Part shown: positions 30,575-40,965 of the stretch, in pieces
Layout: every line of letters begins with the position of its first letter
Numbering within the stretch: the first letter of the stretch is position 1
Notes under the pieces: generated by a model
Seen by the model: only the letters and a program-made list of their open reading frames with translations
Database searches by the model: none
What the model was told of the DNA's origin: nothing
Assembly: GCF_020283565.1 (NCBI RefSeq)
Contig: NC_060062.1
Span: forward strand, 7,291,322-7,355,321
Length of the DNA stretch: 64,000 nt
Direction of reading: 5' to 3'
DNA from: Trifolium pratense
Lineage: Eukaryota; Streptophyta; Magnoliopsida; Fabales; Fabaceae
Program-made: the position numbers and the translations under genes

Positions 30575-33500
30575 ATGGACAACTTGTCAGACACGCCGCC
30601 GGTACAATCAGTCAAGATACCGCCGTCAAAGACAGCGGAAATCTCGCCGGACACAAAAGCCGAGACTGACGGAGTTGGTGGATCCACAATCAGGATCAAT
30701 GTGAATTACAATTCAGTTTTTCACGAGATCCACCTACCAGCCGAATCCACTTTCGGTGAGTTTCATTTTTGCTCTTTCAATCCACGAATTTTTCTTCCAT
30801 TATTAACGAATTCGATTGTTTCTAACTTTAATTTCCGTTTTATTAATGTATTAGATGTACTTGAGTATGGTGTGTTTGTTCTGTTTTATCTTGTGTTCAT
30901 GTTTAAGTTTTTGGGTTGTAAGTTTAAAAATTAGTTATATTAAATGAAAAATGAAATGCTAAGATAAAATCGTAATAAATTATAAGGTGTGGAGTTCGAA
31001 TGTCTTTAGCTTTTGTTAAATGCATAGGCTCAGATGAATATTCCGATCGAGGAGTAGTGCATTGTAAATTTGTAATACTAACTTCTAAGAAAGAATAAGA
31101 AATTCACTATCATAAAATCACTTGCTTCTGTAAATTTGGTGGCATGTTTTGGTTTCTGAAAATGGAAAGGATCGACTTGAATCATGCATGGGTTAACCTG
31201 GCTTACACGTATATTAATCTCAATTGGTTACTTGTGTTGATATTTCAAGTGTGAGTTGAGTTTCACATTGGATGGAAAAATGCATGTCGAACACTTTAAG
31301 TGAGAGGACCATAAACCTAATGCCTTAAGGTTTAAGGTAAATATGTGGTGTCAAACTTATTTTTGTGGTTGTTCAAGGCTCAATGTGATGATCCCTGGAC
31401 CCCTCATGACCCAACAGTGGTATCAGAGTGGCGTGTCCCATTGATGGATTCCCAACGGTGGTGCAAGTGGATGCAAAAGCTTTCATTTGAGATCGTCCTT
31501 TCCTTTGAATCTCACTCCTTATAAGTATCTGCATCTGTTGCCATGCCCCACTTTCGATGTTAGTAGATAGTTACTATGTGAACCTACGCCATACTTTTCA
31601 CACTCCTTTCCCCTGTGCACAATTGTTGGAGGTTTACTTCACAAATATATTATAGTTTTAATGTTATGTGTGTTCGTTCTTAATTGGGACCTCAATAAAG
31701 AGAATTTTAATAGATTGTTCGCTCATAAAAACTGTTTTAGTGTCTGAAATCTGAAGAGCACTGACCCTTTTTCAAAGTAGAAGAAAATGAAAGAAAATAT
31801 GCAGGTCTCCCCTACCCCCTAGTAGTGTGCATGAGTTTTAGACTTATAAGTGTAGTTTTCAAATTATTTACCGTATTAGTGTAACTTGTAAATGTCTGGT
31901 CGGAGGATCATATTTCAAAGGGACAAAACTTCTGCATTGTCATTTTATAATAGATTTAATAGTGGCATCTTATAGACACAACTTACTGTTTCTTTAACAA
32001 AGTCACTTCTTGTTATTGAGATACAGGTTTGTCTTGTTTGTGTTTTCAATAACAGGAGATGTAAAGAAGTTGCTTGTGCAAAAAATTGGTTTAGAGCCAG
32101 AACAACAGCGACTTATGTTCAGAGGAGTAGAAAAGGATGATAAAGAGAAATTGCACCTGGAAGGTGTGAAGGACAGGTCAAAGATTTTACTTCTGGAGCA
32201 TTTTGCTAGCAAAGAGAAGAAACATGAGGAAAAAAGAAAACTTGATGAGATGTCTAAAGCTACTGAAGCTATTACTGTGGTCAAAGCTGAGGTGGACAAG
32301 CTCTCTAATAGGGTGAGCATGTTTTTGAAATATATAACGTTTCTACTCGCAGTATAAACATATTAACTAGGAAATGATCATATTGATTATTATAATTTTT
32401 CAGGTGGCTGCCTTGGAAGCGGCTATCAATGCAGGGAACAAGACGTCTGAGAAAGAGTTTCTTGTGTTGACAGAGTTGCTTATGAGTCAATTGCTGAAAC
32501 TAGATGGCATTGAGGCCGAAGGTGAAGCAAAGTCGCAGAGAAAAGCTGAGGTAGTTTTTATGCCATTGAAATTGTTTAGTTCTAGTGTAAATAATTTTTT
32601 TTATCATTGTTATCTTTCTAATTTTTGCAAATCTCTTATATTTACTGTTTAGTCATGTCCAATAGCTGAAACGAACCAAGTCTTTGCCCAAAAGAAGTTT
32701 CTTTTAATATAATAAGCTTATAAGTTATTACACAGATTTGCATAAATTAGATCACTGATAAAGTTGTCAATCATCTAACTGATGAGGTGATATATTTATC
32801 ACTGATCAATCGTATAACCACTGATCAATCGTATAACTTATGACATTGTTCCAATTTTTATTCAGTTCATTCTTTTTCGTTTTACTTTTTCTTAAAAATT
32901 GGTGAATATTTATGTTGGTTTGATATATCCACAAAAGTCATGACAGAAGTCCGGGAAATTTCTGAAAATGTCGAAGAACATTTTGTAGGTCAATTTAAAT
33001 GACTTTTATCTTCTAGGATGGTGTGGGAAAGAAAACAGTAGTTGGCCATGTAATGTGTTTCTTACTTTCTTAGGAATGAATGTACTGTAGTCCTGATTTC
33101 ACTGTTAGCACACTTTGTGTGTGTGTGTGTATAAAATTAAAATATGATAGAAGTGGCAAATATTAAGCCCACTAGAATAACTAGCCGTTGCACTCATTTT
33201 CCACTTCAAATTTTAAAATACTTTTGCACACTCCCCCGCCAAAAAAAAGGTACTATTTTTGCATGGTTGGTAAGCGTGTCGGTCATCCTAGTCTGGCCGA
33301 AAGTTTAATAATGCTGCAAATAGTATTTTTTTTTTCTCATTAGTTACTATCTTTAACCTTCAAACTTATCTCTATGGGTACTTCAAGTGAATATATTTTC
33401 TGAATTTTTTGTCATATGATCATAGGTTTTTTCCCTTTGTTTCTTCTACTTCTACCATGTCTAGTTTTTTTTTTTTTAACTGCAAAGGTTATTATTAATC

Positions 33501-34616
33501 TCTTTACCATTCTACTCCTTAACTCCTCCACTCCTACTACCAAACTAACCTTATGTCCCTCCTATCCATGTCTAGTGTATACCTGATCACTCACCAATGT
33601 CGCAATGGTCTTGCTCTTTCCAATTTTTTTGTGACCTAGATCAGACTAACTAGTGCAAGTTTAACCGTGATTTTGTATGTTGTTTATATTGTAAATGAGT
33701 TGACTTTGGTGCCAAATATCGACTTGGCTAGAATGCAATGAAAAATAGCTTCTACCCTGGATTGAAAAATGTAGGATCTGTATTGGGCGGGGGGAATTTG
33801 AACGGTTTTGGGGGACTAGGTTTATATTTTAATATATATATTTGATACTTTAAAAAATCGAAAGATACTATGATATATGATCATATAACAATTCAATCAC
33901 ACTTCATTCATTTCTAGAAACATTTTTTTTTTTGGTCAAGAAAACATTTTTTAGCTTGTGCAATTTAGAAAAGAAAAAAGCTCCCCTCCATAATCCCCCT
34001 TCCAAACAGACTTGGAGTTTTACATCACAGCTCCCCTCCAAAAGCACCAAAATGTAGATCACTTTACTTCAACTTCAATTGTAACCAAATCAATGTTACA
34101 AAATCAAATCCATTTAAAATCATGTGGTAAATATTCACCTAAACATACATTTGATGTCCTTACCACCACAATGGATTACTACTAGCTAGTGTTAATGATA
34201 TGAAGTGAAAAAAAGATAGATATTTACTGTTAAAATATTGTCCACAGGCATGGGTTACTCATTTTGGCAATCATCTGAACTCTGAAGTATAAATTGCAGC
34301 ATCTGTTCACACACTGCTTAAAATTGCAAATTTATGTTAGTTGTGACAAAAATGCATTATGGATATTTAACTATTGATTTTGAACACAAGCTTTTCCATC
34401 CTTCTACAGGTGCGACGGGTGCAGGGCATTGTGGATAAATTAGATTCTCTAAAGGCTATAAACTCCAACCCATTTATCCAAAGTGGAAATGCTGCCACAG
34501 GAACAACCCATTGGGAAACTTTTGATACTGGAAAGGAAGGTTCAAACGGCGACCCATCCACAACCACAACATCATCTGGAACAAAAATATCTCAAGATTG
34601 GGAGCGGTTTGATTAG
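30575..34616 (+). CDS. BAG family molecular chaperone regulator (UBL + BAG), BAG4-like
   Basis: Four exons (30575-30755, 32056-32312, 32404-32550, 34410-34616) joined at GT-AG sites give 263 aa, close to Arabidopsis BAG4 (269). Residues about 38-105 form a ubiquitin-like domain (IRINVNYNSVFHEIHLPAES, then FGDVKKLLVQKIGLEPEQQR and RSKILLLE). Residues about 125-205 form the BAG helices (ITVVKAEVDKLSNR, FLVLTELLMSQLLKLDGIEA, VRRVQGIVDKLDSLK). BAG proteins bind the HSP70 ATPase domain and act as nucleotide-exchange co-chaperones in the cytosol, with roles in stress and cell-death control. The upstream in-frame codon at 30383 would add 64 residues of UTR-like sequence, so 30575 was preferred. Intron 1 holds an LTR relic; intron 3 is 1.86 kb. 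Confidence 0.9.
31240..31500 (+). mobile_element. LTR relic with primer binding site in BAG intron 1
   Basis: GAGTTTCACATTGGATGG through CCCCTCATGACCCAACA is LTR-like and matches 18727-18857. It is followed at 31418 by TGGTATCAGAGTGG, an initiator-Met-tRNA primer binding site. The start of an internal region follows, but no second LTR or coding region is seen before the next exon. Confidence 0.75.
33113..33131. repeat. (TG)n microsatellite in BAG intron 3
   Basis: Short TG run within the intron. Confidence 0.85.
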
Positions 34617-34849
34617 CTTAAAATTTCTGTGAAATATCAACTTATAAAGACTGTACAATACCATATTGGCCTTCATCCTTTGTCCAAAGTTGAAAAATGT
34701 TTTTTATACAAATTAATTTAGTGATTATTTTTAGAGATAACCATTATATTTCTATGTTTTTTTTTTAAGCAATATTTCTATGTTATCAGTACTCATAAAA
34801 TCTAACTTACATATACATGTGCATTACATTTCCATTGCCTCCATAACAA

Positions 34850-35163
34850 CTACACTATGTAACTCAAATTTATGGGTACACCTCTTGCCCCAATAACATA
34901 GGGTAATACTGCAATTCCATCTGCTTTTGATGAGGATCCATGCCTTGTTGGGTTATACTTTTCTCCATCATCCCAAAGTGCATAAGCTTCTTCGCCATTG
35001 ACAGCATCATCACCAGTCTCAAGCTGGTCCGACATCCTCAAAGGTATGAAAAATTGTATGGTGAGAAGAAAAGTGTGGTGGAGAGTGGAGACTAAGTTCC
35101 ATACAGTGATGAAAGTTGCTGTAACTAATCGCTTCAAAAACTGTATGCTGCCGCTGCCACCAT
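34850..35163 (-). pseudogene. Small gene of unknown family, one-base frameshift near the start
   Basis: A minus-strand frame of about 95 codons has a biased, protein-like composition: a hydrophobic N-terminal part (LVTATFITVWNLVSTLHHTF) and an acidic-polar C-terminal part (RMSDQLETGDDAVNGEEAYA, then WDDGEKYNPTRHG and VLPYVIGARGVPINLSYIV). It has no ATG of its own before residue about 35. An ATG at 35163 begins MVAAAAYSF and hits a stop at once; a run of five T at 35136-35140 lies exactly where one missing base would join the two frames. It is probably a recent pseudogene or a sequencing error. The hydrophobic head could be a membrane or organelle-targeting segment. I do not recognise the family. 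It converges on the BAG gene (3' ends facing). Confidence 0.55.
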
Positions 35164-35474
35164 ATTGAGTTGGTAACAGGCAATATGAGTCTGCAAAGAT
35201 CTGGTTCTGCTAGGAGACCAAACATAAATTAAGAGTTGATGGTAATTAGGTGACTTGAGATATGATTTTCATTTGTTCGGTTGTAAATTCGACTTTTCGA
35301 TTGTGCAATTAAAAATGGGAGATTGAAATTGCAGTTTGGCCAAATAAAGGGATTAAAGTTGCATTTTAACCTGTCTTGAAAAAAAAAAAAGTTGCATTTT
35401 AACCTAACAATAATAGCAAATATTAAAGTTTAAAAAACAATTAACACTTGTATTAATTTTTTGGTAATCTAGAG

Positions 35475-35595
35475 TTGGGTCGTAAGGTAAGTAAAGTCTG
35501 GCTAAGAATTGATTCTACTATGAATCGAATTCGGGTTCTTTCGAACAATTCGTCTTGGGGTTAGTTCATTAACTACTCGAGTTTAATGTTTTGGT
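35475..35595 (+). mobile_element. SINE-like repeat
   Basis: AAGTCTGGCTAAGAATTG ... CGAATTCGGGTTCTTTCGAA ... AACAATTCGTCTTGGGG ... CATTAACTACTCGAG is about 75 percent similar by eye to 41455-41575, and in reverse to about 40665-40760. It is a dispersed family with no coding capacity. Confidence 0.6.
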
Positions 35596-36061
35596 TAAAA
35601 TTTAGGCTATTTATTGGTCCATTAGCCTTTTTTGAAATAAGTCAATTTTTTTTTTATTTTTTATTTTTATTTTTTTAGTTTTGAACAATATGAACTTTTA
35701 AACAAACTCATGTGGATCAGATTTTAAAAAGTTTAGATTTGAAATATAACTTTTTTTTAGATAATAAAAAGTTCACATAGATCTAACCTAGTTTTTTATT
35801 AATAATGTTAATATTTTTCATCAAAATCTTTAACTCAAATCAATTTGATTTTCATCGAACCTTTAACTCAAATCAATTGATCTATCCATGGAGATCCTTA
35901 TTTACATATCAAATTAACATCTCTAAGTACATGTTGGGTCATCTATAATGTTAGTTCACCTAATACATTTGTGATTAAACATTTAACAGAAAGAACTTTT
36001 TGACTAACGGAGATATCATTGAGGGATTCAGACGCAACGTTTATTCATTAGGGACTAAAAT
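35596..36061. other. Intergenic AT-rich DNA
   Basis: No gene was recognised; contains poly-T tracts and a short near-repeat of AACTCAAATCAATT (about 35831 and 35868). Confidence 0.4.
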
Positions 36062-36200
36062 AAGGCTGGGATGAGCAGTTCAACTGATTAAATTAGTTGA
36101 GCTAAAGGTTAAGAATATGAAGGTCCAGAGTTCGAGTCTTGGCACGAAGAAATGTTAACTTAGCATGGTAAATATACTAACAATTTGCCATTAAAAAAAA
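36062..36200 (+). mobile_element. tRNA-derived SINE
   Basis: GAGCAGTTCAACTGATTAAA (A box region) is followed by CCAGAGTTCGAGTCTTGG (B box) and then an A-rich end (TTGCCATTAAAAAAAATG). It lies about 150 bp before the DUF674 gene start, within its promoter. Confidence 0.65.
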
Positions 36201-36351
36201 TGATTAAAGTACAATAAAAAATATTTTTAAAGAACCAAAATATTACCTTTTTTTTTTTAACCTATTATTATTATACAGTACGAGGTATCCAATAATCTCT
36301 TGTATTCTGGGAGGGAGATTTTTCAGTTTCAAAATCCTACTACACCCTGCG

Positions 36352-39300
36352 ATGGCTTCCGAACAAGAGCCAAAAACGATTCCCCTCAAAATCTTAATAG
36401 ACAGAGAAAACAACAAAGTTGTCGCTGTAGAAGCAACCAAGGACTTTGTTGACACTCTCTTCAGCTTCCTATCTCTTCCACTTGCCACTATCATTCGCCT
36501 ATTAACCACCAACAATGATCAACAACAACAACAACAATCCTCAGAATCATCATCATCATCATTCCTTGGAAACATAAAAAATCTCTACCAAAGTGTACAA
36601 AACCTCACCCCAAACGATGTTTGGAACAACCCTTTATGCAAACAAATGTTGTTGAATCCCAAAAATCCATGTGAATCACTGTGCATGAAGCTGTTCTTGA
36701 ATATTGATGACACTGAGAAATCAAGTAAGTTTTTTGTGTGTGATTCTTGTAACAAGTTTACAACTTTTCAGAATCTTGATTGTACTTGTGGAAAACCCAC
36801 TAATAGACAGCCTAAAAATTTGGATTTTGAGGGTCAGGGGAATGGTGGCAGTGTTGATGCCCTAAATGGGGTTTTTGTTAGAGAAAATGGGGCAATGTTT
36901 TTGGTGTTTGATGATTTGAAGATTGTGCCTAGTTCTTTGATGACTTCTACGGAGCATTTGATGGAATTGGGGTATTCTGATTTGACTCAATTAGAGGAAG
37001 TCACACACAACATTGGAAAGCAAGAGGTAATTGTTTTGTGTTTTATTGTAAACTAAATTTTGCAATGTGTATGTATCTCACAATTTTGATGTTCCCATTA
37101 CATTGAATTTGGTTTTCTTTTGAGTTTTGAGTAAACCCCAAGATGTCATGTTAGTTTGTAGGGTAAGAAAAAAATTGAAAAAAGTTGTTGAAATTGTGGT
37201 CGCGGTTGTGGTTATGATGTGAAACTTGATATTGCAGTAAAATGCAGGTAAATGCGGCTGCATTTGTGATTGTGATGTTGTTGTAGACACCTCTAAAACC
37301 GTTATATTGTGGCCGCAATTGCCGTTGCCGGGCGCGGTTTAGAACTATGTTGTCGGTTGTTGGTCATTTTAATCTATATTAGTTAAAAGTCAAGTCTTAA
37401 CATTTTAGTCCGGGGTTAGTTTGAACTTTGAACACTAGTGTTAACTATGAGTGTCAAAATGCTCACTTGAATGGTAATCTCTTGGCCAAAATAACTGATA
37501 AATTATGGCTTCGAGACCTTTTCTGAATTTGTCTGGTTTCAGGGATCATTTGAACTTGCATTGGATCTTTAGACTGTTCTTGAGTTACGAACCATTATGG
37601 CTTTGAGACCTTTTTATTTGTCACAGTATCTGTTAAGAACCTGAAAAGATAGGATTCTTTAAGAAGGTCCATGTGAGAAAGAATAGAAAGGAAAGGAAGG
37701 AGGGAAATAGAGCCGTTGTAACTGAAGTATTATCTAACTAATCCCCTCTAACTGACTAACTAATTCCTCTAATTGTTCCTAACTGATATTACTCTTACTA
37801 ACTACTCTGAACCATTTATTTCCCTTCGAAACAGTGTCATAACATGGATGATTCATTGCTCAACAGTTCAATCATTGTTAATTTGTTACCCTTATTATTC
37901 TGATAAATATTGAATTTAAAGTTTTCAAAACACAAGTAGCTTGCACCTGAGCTTTATTCATGCTTCCACATAAAGTTTCTTGGTGTACTTTAAAGTGAAA
38001 GTGCAAATATTAGCGAATAAATATGCACAATCTTGTTTAGTTCTTAATTAACTGATTGTTAACATAGTGGCTAGTTGTTATATTTAGTGCACTTTTGGTT
38101 GTGCGGTAGATTCGTGTTTTCTTGTGTCCCGAGACATATTCAACCCAGAAGCTATCTCTTGGAGCTTCTATTCCACCGTGCGTTTATATTTTTCTGGCGC
38201 AGAAACAAACATATTCTTATTGTGTTTGTCATTGCCTCTAAGATCTTCATAATAGAATAGCTCTGGTGTCAACCGCACATTGGAATGTGTGCTAACACAT
38301 GCTGTTATTCGTACCGCATGGTTTTAATATATTGTATTTATGTCATGTGAATTTGCTTGTGAAAGATTTTTAAAAAAGGTTATATCGGTGCCATTTTTGT
38401 CTAGGTGTTATCTTGGCTAAAATATTGTTCCATGTCCTTTTGATTTACAGATATTGAACCTTCTCAAGTACACCTTAATCTCTCACGAGCCTCTGACAAA
38501 TACAATTTTGAAAAGTAGCTCAAAGAATAAAGAAAACCCACCAAACCAATTTGCATCAGCAGTCAGAGAAAGGCCTTGCACTCGCGACGTTAAAATGGAT
38601 GTTAAGCTAGCACGAAGTAAATCTCAAAAGAAAATAATCTTTGCAGAAGCAAGTGAGAACTTTGTTGACTTCATGTTTAGCTTCCTTACAATACCATTAG
38701 GGTCCATTGTAAAGGTTTTGGATGGTAACTCTTTTGTTGGATGTGTTGATAATTTGTACAAGAGTGTTGAGACCTTGGACTCTTCATGGTGCATGGATTC
38801 GCGCTCCGTGTTACTCAATCCTGGCCTACCACCACAATTTGGTTGTCCAAACCAGCTCCTCAATATTCCTGATGCACAAGCACAACCAGCCAATACTTAT
38901 TATTATGGTACTGGAACACCAAAGCCAAAGTATGATTCCTATCATGATCGTTATAATATCGTTCAAGAAAAGATAGAGGGAGGAGTGATTTCTAAGACAA
39001 TAGGATCAATTTATAAGGGAAGACTCTTGACTCCATTGGATCCAAAATTCCTCAACAAATCAAACGATGGTGTTGTGGGATTTGTGAAGAGACCAGCATT
39101 ATATGGTGTTAGTGATGATCTAAAAGTAAAATTACTTTCTTCTAGTTCTTGCCTTTCATATTTGAAAGAATTAAGCCTTCCCCTTGATGATCTTGAAATG
39201 AAGGTGATAAGCATCGGTGAAGCTGAGGTAAAGTCACTACTATTAGTCCCTAAATGTGTGAGAAATTGTGTTACTATAGTCCTGAATGTATTGAAATTGC

Positions 39301-39636
39301 AAAAACATTCTTGAATGTCTCTTTTGTTAGTAATTTTATGAACCAAACTAACAGAAGACACATTCAGAGACTATAGTGACAACACCTCACATTCAAGGAC
39401 CAATATGATTATATACTCTTTTCTGTTGTTTTCTTTGTTGTTGATACCCTTCCTTTGTGGTTTGCAATTTGCAGGCTTTGAACCTCCTTGCAGCTTCATT
39501 GACATCAAAATCTACACTGACTAGTGGACTAGAAGATTTTTTTATTGTGCCAAAACAAGAATCAAATTTGACCTCAAAGTATATACAAACTAGCAGGCTT
39601 GATGAACTTGCAAAGGAGCCTATACCAGAAGCCTAA
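36352..39636 (+). CDS. DUF674 family protein with two repeated domains
   Basis: Three exons (36352-37026, 38451-39227, 39475-39636), all phase-0 junctions, give 537 aa. Exons 1 and 2 each encode one copy of the plant-specific DUF674 unit. Exon 1 has LKILIDRENNKVVAVEATKD, FVDTLFSFLSLPLATIIRLL and NLYQSV; exon 2 has VKLARSKSQKKIIFAEASEN, FVDFMFSFLTIPLGSIVKVL and NLYKSV. Exon 1 adds a Gln/Ser-rich stretch (about residues 61-73) and a CDSC...CTCG cysteine quartet (about 130-150) that could bind zinc. Exon 3 supplies a conserved end (ALNLLAASLTSKSTLTSGLE). The biochemical function of DUF674 proteins is not established. The start at 36352 is the first ATG and precedes the conserved domain directly. 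A SINE sits in the promoter. Confidence 0.9.
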
Positions 39637-40310
39637 ATTATTATTCAGTTGCAGTTTCCACTTTTGTTTTGAATAATAGTTAGAAGATTTTGGACCTTGG
39701 TTTAGTAATATCAGTAGTTTATGGTTTACATTTATCTATTACTACTACTACTTTTTTGGTTTTTATATTTAGTTTTATGGATTCAATGGTGAAATACTTC
39801 ACTACTACAGCTATATAGTAAATGAGTATTATCTTCAAATTGTATTATTCAGATATCATTTTTAGTTTTTTTTACCATTGTTGGTTTAAACTTCTTGAGT
39901 ATAGGAGAAGTCAATTACAAATCAAGGATAAATAAAATGTAATTGTGAATAATATATAGTTATGATATTTTATCTTAAAAGAAACTTAATATAGTAAAGG
40001 TTTGGCCAAATATTCATAGAAAGTTTTTAGTTTTTTAGATAATAAATATGTTTTTTAAGTGTACAAACAATCTTCATTTTCTTCATCATCTTCATGTAAA
40101 AATTCAGAAAATAAAAAATTAAAATTAAAAATTCAAACTTCTCACTTAACTTGTGTATATATATAAAAGAAAAATACACGTTGACACTAGTTAACCAACA
40201 TACATATAGTACAAACACCTTGAAACTTACGTAATCAACTTATTAAAAGTGTAGAAAAATATTTTTTTCAATAAAAATTTTCATTTTCTATTTCCTTATC
40301 TAGAACACTA
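39637..40310. other. 3' flank of the DUF674 gene
   Basis: Likely 3' UTR followed by AT-rich spacer. No other gene is visible. Confidence 0.4.
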
Positions 40311-40568
40311 CTCTCTCCGTCTCAAAATAATTGTCACATTTTGTTACTGCACATTTATCGATGTAAAATTTTGATCATTAATATCTTTAGTTGTATATTA
40401 TTAACAATTATGATAATTGATATTTTGATAGTACTCATCGAGACAAATCTAACAAGATCTCATATGTTAATATTTGTCTTTATACATTTGTAAAAAAATA
40501 TGGTCAAAGTAGCTTGTATGAATAGTGCACACAATCAAATTGTAACAATTATTTTGGGACAGTGAGAG
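40311..40568. mobile_element. Stowaway MITE
   Basis: The ends CTCTCTCCGTCTCAAAATAA and TTATTTTGGGACAGTGAGAG are inverted repeats, flanked by TA on both sides (40309-40310 and 40569-40570). Inner pairing ATTGTCAC/GTAACAAT also exists. 258 bp, non-coding. Confidence 0.9.
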
Positions 40569-40664
40569 TAGTTAACATGACCTAATTCCTACAACTTTGA
40601 AACTCACAAACACAGTGAGATTCCAAATTCAAATTCAGTTATAACTATTCAAAACATTGAGTTC

Positions 40665-40760
40665 ACGTGGTTAATGAATTTCGTTGGAACGAATCCTTTA
40701 GAAGAACTCGAGTTTAATCTTTAATAGAAACAATATTTTGTCAAACTTTATTTATCTCGT
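40665..40760 (-). mobile_element. SINE-like repeat, reverse orientation
   Basis: Contains GTGGTTAATGAATTTCGTTG and CGAATCCTTTAGAAGAACTCGAG, the degenerate reverse form of the family at 35475 and 41425. Ends are uncertain. Confidence 0.4.
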
Positions 40761-40965
40761 GATCGAATTCTGAATTACTCGCCTCCATTCTCCTATGAAT
40801 CACATGGTTGACCAAAAAACAATTTTTTTATTAAAGCAAAATAAAAACACATTTATTTTATTTTGAGGTAATACATACATATTGTGTGGGATTCACAGCA
40901 AAACAATCATAGACACAACACAACAAAAATTGTGGGCGTGGCTGTGTGCATTTTTGGAAGAGAAA

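Noticed and set aside
36062..36200. tRNA gene
   Set aside because: Only internal promoter-like boxes are seen; no cloverleaf could be formed by eye.
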